A DNA stretch of 64,000 bases from Verrucomicrobiota bacterium (GCA_016200005.1 JACQFP010000026.1:62001-126000), one strand, 5' to 3'. Shown: positions 16,592 through 25,564, counted from the stretch's first letter. The notes: generated by a model from the sequence alone, not told the origin. Numbers and translations: made by a program.

Positions 16592-16615
16592 AGGACGAGT
16601 GAGCTTGACTTGAAA

Positions 16616-16654
16616 TCCCACCTGCCACGTTTCGGCGGAGCTCCACAGGTGGGA
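16616..16654. repeat. Stem-loop after the propeller gene
   Basis: TCCCACCTG (16616-16624) pairs perfectly with CAGGTGGGA (16646-16654) around a 21-base loop. There is no T-run, so it is not a standard terminator. Confidence 0.5.
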
Positions 16655-16697
16655 ATGAAGTTTGGACTTCGAAACTCTTCCCTGTTTCACTCCCTTC

Positions 16698-17213
16698 ATG
16701 GCGCTGCCGTACAAAATTGCCTCATTGCTTTATTGTTTCAATGAGCGGGATGAAGTGTTGCTGTTGGAGCGCGCACAGGAACCTAATCGCGGCTTTTGGA
16801 GTCCTTGTGGCGGAAAACTTCACACCGACACCGGCGAATCGCCTTACGCCTGCGCCTGTCGCGAAGCGCAGGAAGAACTGGGTCTGATGATTCAGCCACG
16901 AGATTTGCATCTCACGGGTCTTGTAAGCGAGCACGGTTACGAAGGTCAGGCTCACTGGCTGATGTTTTTGTTCGAGGTCAAGCGACGACTGACAACTTTG
17001 CCGCCGCCAATTCGGGAAGGCAGATTTGAATTCTTTCCTGCCGGTGAACTGGGCAACGTGAATCTGCCGCAAACGGATCGCGAACAAATCTGGCCGTTGT
17101 TCTGGCGGCATCGTGGCGGTTTCTTTGCCGGGCATTCCCATTGCCATCCCGACGGGCGCGATGAATGGACGCTGGAACAATCCAGCGTGGCCGCCGATGT
17201 CAGTCGGCGATGA
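16698..17213 (+). CDS. NUDIX hydrolase with a lengthened Nudix box
   Basis: A 171-residue Nudix-fold protein that hydrolyses a nucleoside diphosphate linked to X; the substrate is unknown. The start MALPYKIASLLYCFNERDEVLLLERA is typical of MutT-like proteins, and ATG 16698 is preferred to an upstream in-frame ATG. The catalytic helix REAQEELGL is intact, with the glutamates that bind Mg2+. The loop before it reads GGKLHTDTGE instead of the usual GGKxExGE, so the canonical G-x5-E spacing is two residues longer. The C-terminus carries an extra His-rich segment (GHSHCHPDGRDEW). Confidence 0.85.
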   Translation: MALPYKIASLLYCFNERDEVLLLERAQEPNRGFWSPCGGKLHTDTGESPYACACREAQEELGLMIQPRDLHLTGLVSEHGYEGQAHWLMFLFEVKRRLTTLPPPIREGRFEFFPAGELGNVNLPQTDREQIWPLFWRHRGGFFAGHSHCHPDGRDEWTLEQSSVAADVSRR

Positions 17214-17317
17214 CATCAGACCCCATCATACTGCGCAGACTGACGTCCACGGCCACGAGGTTCACGGAGGGCGGTGACTTTCCGAATAATCAGGGTGCGC
17301 CGGTCCACGTCGCCGGA

Positions 17318-17384
17318 GCGCGGACAGCCTTGTCCGCGCGCTTCGTTCACGCGTTCGCGAATTTGCAGACCAGGCTGTCCGCGC
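17318..17384. repeat. GCGCGGACA hairpin repeat with inverted second copy
   Basis: GCGCGGACA (17318-17326), loop GCCT and TGTCCGCGC (17331-17339) form a perfect hairpin. The 13-base string GCGCGGACAGCCT then recurs as its reverse complement at 17372-17384, so the unit can also fold over a longer distance. Confidence 0.7.
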
Positions 17385-17554
17385 GCCGCAACGACGCGAA
17401 CACAATGCCCGGCAACAAACCGTGGTGATCTCCCCACGCCGGCCACGAAGGAGGCGGCGACAGAGACACGCCGTGATGTTTCATGATGTTGTCATTCTCC
17501 GCGCACTCTTTTACACTGCTCACAGGCCATCGACCCCTTTGACAATTTTAATAC

Positions 17555-17614
17555 ATGCTGCTCAAAAACAATTACGCCGTCAAGCTGATGCTCCGCTCGG
17601 TGTTCCTGCTCTGA
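17555..17614 (+). pseudogene. 19-codon ORF resembling a lipoprotein leader
   Basis: The ORF encodes MLLKNNYAVKLMLRSVFLL and stops. It closely matches the leader of the lipoprotein at 43916 (MFKNNYAANLQLYSVFLL after its first residues), both in peptide and DNA. A TTGACA lies just upstream. It is most simply the severed signal-peptide end of a former paralogous gene, although a short expressed peptide cannot be excluded. Confidence 0.4.
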
Positions 17615-17723
17615 CACCTGCCTGTCGTGATGGACGATGCCCCATAGGCGGCATAAAGGCTTGACCTGAATGATTTTGCCAGCATCATGTGATTCAGCAT
17701 TGCTGCGCTTGCGTCTCAATGCT

Positions 17724-17790
17724 CTTAAAGGGTTCGAGGTTGTGTAGCCTCGGAGGTCAACGAGGATGGTCGGGCCGCCATCCGATGAAC
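17724..17790 (-). repeat. GGATGG two-hairpin repeat, copy 1
   Basis: Read on the minus strand, GTTCATCGGATGG, then CGGCCCGA, then CCATCC (hairpin 1), followed by TTGACCTC and the second stem CGAGG-CTACACAA-CCTCG, ending in CCCTTT. The same layout occurs at 28772-28832 and 35448-35503. Confidence 0.6.
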
Positions 17791-17962
17791 TGCATTGCAT
17801 TGTCGGCAATGAAGCATCGGACACAACGCCCGGTCGTCAAACGCTTGCCCCTCTCCCGGTGGGTCAGCGTCTCCTTCCGTCCTCACGTCCGGCAAGCTTC
17901 CGCCGTCGCGCAGCGAGCGCGACTAGAATTGCTTCGGCAAAGCAAAGCCCCTCCTTCACACA

Positions 17963-18370
17963 ATGAACTCGAAAATGGCTCTTTATGTTCTGACGCATGG
18001 CGTCGGATTGATTGCTCTCGCTCTCCTCACACATCGCGTCGCTCCAGAAATGGCGCGGGTGACACTGATAACCGGTCTGGCGGGCGGTGGGTTCTGCGCG
18101 CTTTGGGGCGTGTTCGGTTTGCTCGGACACCGCCGCCGCGTTGGCGCGGTGCTAACCTTGATTCCAGTCTCTCTCGTGCTTCTCACCCAAGCTGTAAGCG
18201 GCTGGATGGAACGAGGCGCAGGCAAATCTGAAAGTCTGTTCGCACCCTCGCTGATGACCGTAATGCTGGTGACTTCCGTGGGCGTGCTGACTTACGTGCT
18301 TCATGCCGGCGAGAACTCGCCGGATACGCATGGGGCGAAAACCTCCGGGCCTCAACCCAAGTCCAAGTGA
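17963..18370 (+). CDS. Four-helix integral membrane protein
   Basis: A 135-residue hydrophobic protein with four predicted transmembrane segments (about residues 6-23, 34-52, 60-78 and 93-112) and a polar Pro/Lys-rich tail. No family is recognised. Its last bases overlap the GTG start of the next membrane-protein gene (GTGA), so the two are coupled. They stand 57 bases upstream of the MscS gene and may belong to the same transcript. Confidence 0.65.
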   Translation: MNSKMALYVLTHGVGLIALALLTHRVAPEMARVTLITGLAGGGFCALWGVFGLLGHRRRVGAVLTLIPVSLVLLTQAVSGWMERGAGKSESLFAPSLMTVMLVTSVGVLTYVLHAGENSPDTHGAKTSGPQPKSK

Positions 18371-18696
18371 GCGCAATGCGGCCCGTAAAAATCGCATCGG
18401 TGGTTGTAACTCTGCATTTGATCGTGCTGGGATTTTTCTTCTTCAAACCGCCCTTGAACTATTTCATGGTGACTTGCCTAAGCACGGTTATAGTTTGGTC
18501 GGCAGTGTTCTCGTGCGGCAAACGAAGGAAGTGGGCCGCCATCATCACTGGTTCCCTGCTCCAGCTTGCCATCCAACAAGTCGCTTATCACGCCTGGTTG
18601 TCCGACCAAGCCCGCGTCTGGTGGCCGTTGGCGCAATTCCTTTCCTTGCAATACGTGGTGGCGCTCAGCCTCGGCAGGTTGCCGGATGACCCATAA
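18367..18696 (+). CDS. Small integral membrane protein
   Basis: A 109-residue protein with hydrophobic segments around residues 8-26, 33-49, 57-74 and 85-103. GTG 18367 overlaps the preceding stop codon by four bases; ATG 18376 is an alternative start. It is unrecognised. The coupling with the preceding membrane protein suggests a two-component membrane complex. The neighbouring mechanosensitive channel hints at an envelope or osmotic role, by context only. Confidence 0.6.
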   Translation: MSAMRPVKIASVVVTLHLIVLGFFFFKPPLNYFMVTCLSTVIVWSAVFSCGKRRKWAAIITGSLLQLAIQQVAYHAWLSDQARVWWPLAQFLSLQYVVALSLGRLPDDP

Positions 18697-18753
18697 GTGA
18701 CGCGGCGCGAGATGATAGCTAGATAAAACCCAATCCCTTAAACTTGAAACACC

Positions 18754-20037
18754 ATGATGAAATTCTCCTTGGAAAAGTTTCTGAAACTGACGTTCCTCGG
18801 CCTCGTCGCGCTGCTTTGCTGGTCGCCCTGCGTGCAAGCTCAGCCCGCCACCAATGCCCTCACGGCGCTTGTCTCAGATATGTCCACCGTCCAAGCCCCG
18901 CCGAAGGTCTGGCTCACGTTCGGCCTCGACCGCCTCGCACCACTGCGATACGCGCCCTTCGCCGACATACCGCTCTGGCAGTATCTGAGTTCGCTCATCT
19001 ACATCTTCCTCGCGTTCTACGTGTCCAAGGCGCTCGACGCGCTCATCACCGGCCGGGTGAAGAAATGGGCGGAGAAGACCGCGACGAAGCTTGACGATCT
19101 GCTCGTTGATTTGCTGCGCGGGCCGGTGCGCATCGTCTCCTTCGTCATCCTCTTGCACATCGGCATGAAGGTCTATTCCTGGCCGGAGACGCTCGCCTCG
19201 TTCTTTTCCGCCGCGCTGAAAATCATCGTGGCGGTTTCCATCACCTACGTCCTGCTCAAAGCCGTTGACGCGCTGGTGCGTGTCTGGAAGGAGCGCACCA
19301 CGACGCCGGAGAACGAACAGTTCAGCCGCCAACTCCTCCCTCTCATCAGCAAGACCCTGAAAGTCTTCGTCGTCATCGTGGCGGCTTTGGTCACGTCGCA
19401 AAATCTCGGCCTCAACGTCACGGGCCTGATCGCCTCGCTCTCCATCGGCGGTCTGGCCATCGGCCTGGCGGCCCAGGACACGCTGGGCAATATCTTCGGC
19501 GCTGTAGCGGTGTTGATGGACAAGCCCTTCAAAGTCGGCGACCGCATCCAGCTCGACTCCCTGGATGGCACGGTGGAAACCATCGGTTTCCGCAGCACCC
19601 GCGTGCGCAACCTCGACGGCCATCTCGTCACCGTTCCGAACAAGACAATGGGCAACGCCACCATCACCAATGTCTCCGCGCGGCCGAACATCAAGACCGT
19701 GATGAACATTGGCGTGACGTATGACACGCCGGCGGAGAAGGTCGAACGCGCAATGCAAATCATCGAGGACATTTATCGGCCGCACCCGAAGACCGCCGAC
19801 CTCATCATCAGCTTCAACAAGTTCGAGAGTTCGTCGCTGAACATCCTCGTGGTGCACTGGTGGAACTCGACCGACTTCAAGGAATACCTGCTGCAATTTC
19901 AGAAGCTGAATCTCGAACTGAAGCGCCGCTTCGATGCCGAGGGCATCAGCTTTGCGTTCCCGACGCAGACGCTCTATCTCAAACAGGACTCCGAATGGAG
20001 CGTGGCCGGTCCTGACAACTCAGCGGCCCGAAACTGA
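18754..20037 (+). CDS. MscS-family mechanosensitive ion channel
   Basis: A 427-residue inner-membrane protein. A signal-like N-terminus (cut near VQAQ) is followed by extra transmembrane segments (about residues 78-95, 130-150 and 155-172), then the MscS core. The pore helix GLIASLSIGGLAIGLAAQDTLGN and the adjoining AVLMDKPFKVGDRIQLD beta domain are diagnostic. The C-terminal cytoplasmic vestibule ends with FPTQTLYL. Such channels release solutes during hypo-osmotic shock, which fits the sucrose-synthesis genes starting nine bases downstream. ATG 18754 or the adjacent ATG may be the start. Confidence 0.92.
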   Translation: MMKFSLEKFLKLTFLGLVALLCWSPCVQAQPATNALTALVSDMSTVQAPPKVWLTFGLDRLAPLRYAPFADIPLWQYLSSLIYIFLAFYVSKALDALITGRVKKWAEKTATKLDDLLVDLLRGPVRIVSFVILLHIGMKVYSWPETLASFFSAALKIIVAVSITYVLLKAVDALVRVWKERTTTPENEQFSRQLLPLISKTLKVFVVIVAALVTSQNLGLNVTGLIASLSIGGLAIGLAAQDTLGNIFGAVAVLMDKPFKVGDRIQLDSLDGTVETIGFRSTRVRNLDGHLVTVPNKTMGNATITNVSARPNIKTVMNIGVTYDTPAEKVERAMQIIEDIYRPHPKTADLIISFNKFESSSLNILVVHWWNSTDFKEYLLQFQKLNLELKRRFDAEGISFAFPTQTLYLKQDSEWSVAGPDNSAARN

Positions 20038-20046
20038 CCTCGTCCC

Positions 20047-21393
20047 ATGCGCGAAGACATGATTAACGCAAAGTCGGCGCTGCCGCGTATCGCGATGGTT
20101 TCCACCCACGGCTACGTGGCGGCGCAACCACCGTTGGGCGCGGCGGACACGGGCGCGCAGGTCGTGTATGTGCTGGAGCTTTCCAAGAAGCTGGCGCAAC
20201 TCGGCTACGAGGTGGACATCTGGACGAGACGTTTCGAGGACCAGCCGGAAATCGAACCCGTGGCCGAACAGGTGCGCATCATTCGCGCGCGTTGCGGCGG
20301 GCAAAACTTCATCCCCAAGGAGTATCTCTACGAGAAGCTGCCCGAATGGGGCGAAAACGCGCTGCGCTTCATCAAGAAGCGCGAATTGAAATACGAGTTC
20401 GTCAACAGCCATTACTGGGACGCCGGTGTGGCGGGCCAGCACTTGGGCGAAGTGCTGGGCGTGCCGCACGTTCACACGCCGCATTCGCTGGGCGTCTGGA
20501 AAAAGCGTCAGATGGAGAACGATTATCCAGGTGACGCGGCCAAGTTCGAGCAGCAATACAACTTCAGCAAACGCATTCATCACGAACGGTTGCTTTACGA
20601 ATCAGCGCACATGGTGCTGGCCACGACTCCGCCCCAACTGGAATTGCTCCTGAGCGATTACGAAGTGCCGCCGGAGAAGTGCCGGATGATTCCGCCCGGC
20701 TACGACGACAACCGGTTCTTCCCCGTGAGCGAGTCCACCGAGCGCGCGTTGCGCCAGAAGCTCGACTTCATCGGACCGGTCGTGATGGCGATCGGACGGC
20801 TGGCGCGCAACAAGGGATACGACCTGCTCATTCAGGGGTTCCAACTGGTGGCGCAGCGCAATCCGCAAGCGACCCTTTATCTGGCTGTGGGAGGCACAAG
20901 TCTGACACCGTTGGAGGAGAAGATTCTTGGAGGACTCAAGGAACTGGTCGCTGAACTGGGCCTGAACGACCGCGTCCGCTTCGGCAGCTTCATCCCCGAC
21001 GATCAACTCGCCGATTATTACCGCGCCGCAGATGTGTTTGTGCTGTCCAGCCGTTACGAGCCGTTCGGCATGACCGCGATTGAAGCGATGGCGTGCGGAA
21101 CGCCGACGGTCGTGACGGTTCACGGCGGGCTTTATCGCGCGGTCACCTTTGGGCGGCACGCGCTCTATGCTGATCCATTTGACCGCGAGGACCTGGGCAT
21201 TATGATACTCAAGGTGCTCAAGCATCCGCGTCTGCGCTTGCGCTTGGCGCGCATGGGAGCGCACAAGGCGCGGAGCTTGTTCACGTGGACGGGTGTCGCC
21301 CAGCAATTGGTCGCGTTGGTCGAACATCGGGCCACGGAAAGTTTCGCGTTAAGCGACACCGAATGGGACGAACCGTGGAATGATGCCGATTAA
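20047..21393 (+). CDS. GT4 glycosyltransferase, sucrose-phosphate synthase-like
   Basis: A 448-residue GT-B enzyme. The N-terminal domain has the sucrose-synthase/SPS-type loop PLGAADTGAQVVYVLELSKKL, and HTPHSLGVWKK follows near residue 155. The C-terminal domain carries the nucleotide-sugar site: IGRLARNKGYDLLI, and RYEPFGMTAIEAMACGTPTVV with the E-x7-E pattern. These features match bacterial sucrose-phosphate synthases, which join UDP- or ADP-glucose to fructose-6-phosphate. The gene overlaps a downstream HAD sucrose-phosphatase-like fusion by 14 bases, strengthening the assignment. Sucrose synthase or another GT4 specificity is less likely. Confidence 0.82.
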   Translation: MREDMINAKSALPRIAMVSTHGYVAAQPPLGAADTGAQVVYVLELSKKLAQLGYEVDIWTRRFEDQPEIEPVAEQVRIIRARCGGQNFIPKEYLYEKLPEWGENALRFIKKRELKYEFVNSHYWDAGVAGQHLGEVLGVPHVHTPHSLGVWKKRQMENDYPGDAAKFEQQYNFSKRIHHERLLYESAHMVLATTPPQLELLLSDYEVPPEKCRMIPPGYDDNRFFPVSESTERALRQKLDFIGPVVMAIGRLARNKGYDLLIQGFQLVAQRNPQATLYLAVGGTSLTPLEEKILGGLKELVAELGLNDRVRFGSFIPDDQLADYYRAADVFVLSSRYEPFGMTAIEAMACGTPTVVTVHGGLYRAVTFGRHALYADPFDREDLGIMILKVLKHPRLRLRLARMGAHKARSLFTWTGVAQQLVALVEHRATESFALSDTEWDEPWNDAD

Positions 21394-23464
21394 ACTTTTT
21401 TCCTCCGACCTGGATGGCACTTTGCTGGGCAATCCAGAATCCGCTCGTCGCTTCAAGCATACCTGGGAATCGCTCTCCCGCCGCCAGCGCCCGCTCTTGT
21501 GTTACAACTCCGGGCGCTTCGTGGACGACGTGCTCAATCTGCTGAAGACCGAGGAATTACCGTGGCCCGACTACATTCTCGGCGGAGTCGGCACGCAACT
21601 CTATGATGCCAAACGCAAGCGACACGTCGCGGAATTCGACGAGCAGTTCCGTGACGGTTGGGATCTGGTCAAGGTGGAGCAAATCCTTGCTGCCTTTCCC
21701 GGCATCACGCGGCAACCGCCGGAGTTTCTGCACCCCTACAAGTCGAGCTGGTATCTGCACCATGCCGCACCTGATACTCTGAACGCACTCCGCAAACAAC
21801 TGGCAGAGGCTGGCCTCAACATCTCGGTGATTTACTCCGGTGCTCGCGACTTGGACGTTTTGCCCGCCAACACAAGCAAAGGCCACTCGCTTCAGAGACT
21901 CTGCGAACGGATTGGCCTCCCGCTGAAACAAGTCCTCGTGGCTGGCGATACGGGCAATGACAGCAGCATGTTCCTTTTGCCGGAAGTGAAAGGCATCGTC
22001 GTGGAAAACGCGCAACCGGAACTCCACGAGGCCGTCGTGCATCTTCCCACCTACAGTGCGACTCGCGCATTTGCCGACGGCGTGCTGCAGGGATTGGCGC
22101 ATTTCGGAGTCATCACCGAAGCCCCTTCACTCGACCGCGCTATCGTGCCCGCGACGGAACTTGATCCTACGCTACGCCGACTGCTCAGCGATGAGTCGCT
22201 CAGTTCCCTCACCCAGACTGAGCGCGAATTGATTGCGGAAGGCTATCGGCGCGCATTGATCGCCTTGCGAAAGAACATCACTCCGATTGGTTTTTCGGCC
22301 TGCTCGCTGGCCGACAACGAAGTGACCGGGACGGACAACAACTACCGCGCGGTATGGGCGCGCGATGGCGCGATCACCATCGTCGGCACGATAGACCTGC
22401 CGGATGCGGACATCCACGCGGCCCAACTGGCCACATTGCGCACGCTCTTGGATCATCTCGCGTCCAACGGCCAGATTCCCGCCAACGTCAGCCTCGACAC
22501 CGGTGAGACAGACTACAGCGGTGTGGGCGGCATCTGCGCTATTGACGGCGGCTTCTGGGCGGTGCTGGCGTTTTATCTCTACGTGCGCAAGCATGAAGAT
22601 TGGGATTTGCTGGCGGAATACGCCGCTCCTTTGGACCGCATGATGAACTGGCTGCTTGGGCTGGACAGCAACAACGACGGTCTGCTCGAAATCCCGGAAG
22701 CCGGCGATTGGACAGACTTGTTCGGCCGCAGCTACCACATTCTCTACGACGAAGTGCTCTGGTATCGCGCCACCGTTGCTTATGGCCGGCTGCTGGAGTT
22801 TCAGAAAAAGTTCGAGGATGCCTCCGCGTGGTTGCGCCGCGCGCAGACCATCCGCAGCAAGATCCTCGCGGCCTTCTGGCCCTCAACGAAACCGCGCGAC
22901 CCGACCGCCCGCACCAGCTTTGCGGACCAACAGTTCGCCATCGGCGATGCGAGCTATCTGCTGGCCGAAATTACGCCCTTTGCCTTCAACTGGCGCTGCG
23001 ACGTGTTGGGCAACATCCAGGCGTTCATTGGAAATGTGCTCGACGTGGATCGGGCGCGCACGGCCTTCAAGTTCATGTGGGGCGTCGGCGTCAACGAACC
23101 CTATCCCGTCGCGAACCTGTATCCGCCCGTGCAAGCCGGCGACCCCGATTGGCGCGCCTACTACACCGTGAACCTGCTCAACCTGCCGGGCCATTATCAC
23201 AACGGCGGCATCTGGCCATTCATCGGCGGCATGTGGGTGCGCTTTATTCATCGGCTCGGTTTGCGCGACGTGGCCTGCCGGGAATTGCTCAAGCTTGCGC
23301 AGGTGAATCGCCTCGGCAAAAACCAGGATTGGGAGTTCAACGAATGGATTCACAGCCGCACCGGTCGTCCGATGGGCAAAGCGTTTCAAGCGTGGTCCGC
23401 CGCGTCGTTCATTCACGCCTGCCACGAGTTACAAATGAGCCCGGAAAGCCTTGCTCGTGAGTGA
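21380..23464 (+). CDS. Fusion: HAD sucrose-phosphate phosphatase plus (alpha/alpha)6 glycosidase
   Basis: A 694-residue two-domain protein. Residues 1-245 form a HAD-IIB phosphatase of the sucrose-phosphate phosphatase type: SSDLDGT with D10/D12, the conserved K167 and GDTGND at 189-194. Residues from about 275 form an (alpha/alpha)6 glycosidase resembling amylo-alpha-1,6-glucosidase or neutral invertase, with NYRAVWARDG near 321-330, IDGGFWAVLAFY, and LLEIPEAGDWTDLFG followed by HILYDEVLWY near 430-455. Thus one polypeptide may release sucrose from sucrose-6-phosphate and also cleave a glycoside. Start is ATG 21380 or 21383. It overlaps the SPS-like gene upstream and the kinase downstream. 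Confidence 0.82.
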   Translation: MMPIKLFSSDLDGTLLGNPESARRFKHTWESLSRRQRPLLCYNSGRFVDDVLNLLKTEELPWPDYILGGVGTQLYDAKRKRHVAEFDEQFRDGWDLVKVEQILAAFPGITRQPPEFLHPYKSSWYLHHAAPDTLNALRKQLAEAGLNISVIYSGARDLDVLPANTSKGHSLQRLCERIGLPLKQVLVAGDTGNDSSMFLLPEVKGIVVENAQPELHEAVVHLPTYSATRAFADGVLQGLAHFGVITEAPSLDRAIVPATELDPTLRRLLSDESLSSLTQTERELIAEGYRRALIALRKNITPIGFSACSLADNEVTGTDNNYRAVWARDGAITIVGTIDLPDADIHAAQLATLRTLLDHLASNGQIPANVSLDTGETDYSGVGGICAIDGGFWAVLAFYLYVRKHEDWDLLAEYAAPLDRMMNWLLGLDSNNDGLLEIPEAGDWTDLFGRSYHILYDEVLWYRATVAYGRLLEFQKKFEDASAWLRRAQTIRSKILAAFWPSTKPRDPTARTSFADQQFAIGDASYLLAEITPFAFNWRCDVLGNIQAFIGNVLDVDRARTAFKFMWGVGVNEPYPVANLYPPVQAGDPDWRAYYTVNLLNLPGHYHNGGIWPFIGGMWVRFIHRLGLRDVACRELLKLAQVNRLGKNQDWEFNEWIHSRTGRPMGKAFQAWSAASFIHACHELQMSPESLARE

Positions 23465-24356
23465 GGGCACTGCCAAACCAATCATCTGCTTCGGAGAAAT
23501 TCTGTGGGATTCACTCCCACGCGGCTTGTTTCCCGGCGGCGCGCCGATGAACGTGGCCTATCACCTGCAACAACTGGGCTCGCATCCAATCCCCGTCACC
23601 GCCGTGGGGCGCGATTCACTCGGCGAAGAATTGCTTCAACGACTGAAGACGTGGGGCGTGGACACCTCCGGCGTGAGCGTGCATCCCACCAAACCCACCG
23701 GCCTCGCCCGCGTCACCGTCGTTGACGGTGGCCCTCGATTTGAAATCGTGGAAGACGTGGCTTGGGACTGGATTGAATTGTCGGTGGAAGTAATGGAACA
23801 CGCGCCGCAAAGCGCCGCCGTGGTTTTCGGTTCGCTGGCTCAACGCTCCGAATACAACCGCCAGTCCCTCGCTGACTTGCTCGATCATTGCCCAACCGCC
23901 CTCAAAGTTTTCGATGTCAATTTGCGCCCGCCTTACCATTCCGCCGAACGCGTCTGGGCGTTGGCGCAGCGTGCCGACCTCATCAAGCTGAACGATCACG
24001 AACTCATTTCGCTGCTGAACGAATCTGCCCCGCCCGCGGATCTGGCGGAAGCGGTGCGGCGTTTTTCCAAACGGGCCGGGGTGGGCAAGGTCTGCCTCAC
24101 CGCCGGGGCGGCTGGGGCGGGATTGCTGCTCGACGGCGAGTGGTTTTGGGAATCGGCCAAGCCCGTGTCGGTTCGCGACACCGTGGGAGCGGGCGACTCT
24201 TTCCTGGCCGCACTCTTGTTTGGTCTGCTACAAGGGATCAATCCACCGGCGGAAATCCTCCGCCGAGCCTGCCGTCTGGCCGAGGTCGTCGTGACCCGGG
24301 ACGGTGCGACACCGGCATACCATTTGGATGAATTCGGCAATGTGAGGGTTCAATAA
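23457..24356 (+). CDS. PfkB-family sugar kinase, probable fructokinase
   Basis: A roughly 299-residue ribokinase-fold enzyme. The signatures are ICFGEILWDSLP at the start, FPGGAPMNVAYHLQQLG (substrate/ATP lid) and the catalytic DTVGAGDSFLAALLFG near the C-terminus with the general-base Asp. The opening GEILWDSLPRG...GGAPMNVA matches bacterial fructokinases. GTG 23457 overlaps the stop of the phosphatase-glycosidase fusion; TTG 23451 is an alternative. The context fits phosphorylation of fructose released from sucrose, which would feed fructose-6-phosphate back to the SPS-like enzyme. Confidence 0.87.
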   Translation: MSEGTAKPIICFGEILWDSLPRGLFPGGAPMNVAYHLQQLGSHPIPVTAVGRDSLGEELLQRLKTWGVDTSGVSVHPTKPTGLARVTVVDGGPRFEIVEDVAWDWIELSVEVMEHAPQSAAVVFGSLAQRSEYNRQSLADLLDHCPTALKVFDVNLRPPYHSAERVWALAQRADLIKLNDHELISLLNESAPPADLAEAVRRFSKRAGVGKVCLTAGAAGAGLLLDGEWFWESAKPVSVRDTVGAGDSFLAALLFGLLQGINPPAEILRRACRLAEVVVTRDGATPAYHLDEFGNVRVQ

Positions 24357-24364
24357 ACAGCGGC

Positions 24365-25546
24365 TCAATCAGGTGAGCCCGATATTCCTCCCAGCGCGTT
24401 TCCTTTCTCATTGAAGACATGCGCCTGGGAGACATCAAGCGCGAGTTCCATCGCCGCGCCGGGGACGGCGCGACAACGTGACGGCAGACGCGCGGCAAAC
24501 GCGGCGTTGGACAAAGGAACTTCGCCGGACTCGGCTGCCTTCGCCGTCGCGGTGAGAGGTTTTACTCCCGCGTCGAAATAAACTATCTGCTCGTGCCCCA
24601 TCGCTTCGACAGCGACCACGCGAACCTGAAGGCGCTGGCCGGATGCATCTTGTTCCGGCGCTCGGAACGCTTCCGGTCGCAAGCCGATGATGAGTTTGCC
24701 AATCTGCGACAGGCCGCTGGGCGAAAACCGTTTCGTAACTGCTTCGGGCAGCGGCAGCACTTCATTGCCAAAACGAAAGCCCGGCGCGCCGTTCGCGGTC
24801 GTGGCGCTCGCGTTTTCAAACAAGTTCATGCGCGGACTGCCGAGAAATGTCGCTACGAACACGTTCGCCGGACATTCGTAAAGTTCCTTCGGCGTTCCCG
24901 CTTGTTGCAACTGCCCGTGATGGAGCACTGCCAGCCGGTCGCCCATCGTCATCGCTTCGACCTGATCGTGGGTGACGTAAAGCGTCGTGGTGCGCAACCG
25001 CTTTTGCAGCGCGGTGATTTCGCGGCGCATTTGCACGCGAAGCTGGGCGTCAAGATTGGAGAGCGGCTCGTCCATCAGGAACACTGCCGGCTCGCGCCCC
25101 AGCGCGCGCCCCATCGCCACGCGCTGCCGCTGGCCGCCGGAAAGCTGGCCGGGCTTGCGTTCGAGCAGTGACTCCAATTCGAGCAGCCGCGCGACTTTCG
25201 TGACGCCCGCATTGATGCGGTCCTTCGCCCAGCCTGCCATCTGCAACGGAAACTCCAGATTCTTGCGCACGGTCTTGTGCGGGTAGAGCGCGTAATTCTG
25301 GAATACCATCGCGATGTCGCGCTGTTGCGGCGGCAGATCGTTGACGATGCGGTCGCCGATGCGGATTTCGCCCGAAGTTGTTTCTTCCAGGCCAGCCAGC
25401 ATTCGCAGGATGGTGGATTTGCCGCAACCACTTGGGCCGACGAGCACCATGAATTCGCCGTCGTTGATCGCGAGATTGAAATCGCGGACGGCGTGCGTGC
25501 CGTCGGCGAAGCTCTTGTTCACTTGATGAAATTCTATTGTTGCCAT
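24365..25546 (-). CDS. Sugar ABC transporter ATPase (MalK/UgpC type)
   Basis: A 393-residue ATPase. Nucleotide-binding motifs are complete: Walker A GPSGCGKST, Q-loop VFQNYALYPH, signature LSGGQRQR, Walker B VFLMDEPLSNLD and switch His in YVTHDQ. The C-terminal third is a TOBE/MalK-type regulatory domain. It is the last gene of a four-gene minus-strand importer (substrate-binding lipoprotein, two permeases, ATPase) that converges on the sucrose genes, ending eight bases from the kinase stop. The imported solute is probably an oligosaccharide or glycoside. Confidence 0.92.
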   Translation of the reverse strand: MATIEFHQVNKSFADGTHAVRDFNLAINDGEFMVLVGPSGCGKSTILRMLAGLEETTSGEIRIGDRIVNDLPPQQRDIAMVFQNYALYPHKTVRKNLEFPLQMAGWAKDRINAGVTKVARLLELESLLERKPGQLSGGQRQRVAMGRALGREPAVFLMDEPLSNLDAQLRVQMRREITALQKRLRTTTLYVTHDQVEAMTMGDRLAVLHHGQLQQAGTPKELYECPANVFVATFLGSPRMNLFENASATTANGAPGFRFGNEVLPLPEAVTKRFSPSGLSQIGKLIIGLRPEAFRAPEQDASGQRLQVRVVAVEAMGHEQIVYFDAGVKPLTATAKAAESGEVPLSNAAFAARLPSRCRAVPGAAMELALDVSQAHVFNEKGNALGGISGSPD

Positions 25547-25564
25547 GTCTGCTTGCGCTTCGGT

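Larger units (their letters stand above)
17214..17962. other. Long intergenic region with repeats and a leader-like ORF
   Basis: About 750 bases without a full gene. It contains a hairpin repeat (17318-17384), a 19-codon ORF preceded by TTGACA (17555-17614) and one copy of the GGATGG two-hairpin repeat in reverse orientation (about 17724-17790). The remaining open frames have no protein-like composition. The region looks like accumulated repeat and degraded sequence. Confidence 0.6.

Noticed and set aside
17214-17962. Possible RNA gene (tRNA, riboswitch or 6S-like) in the long intergenic region
   Set aside because: No cloverleaf, conserved riboswitch core or other known RNA pattern was seen; the stems belong to repeats.
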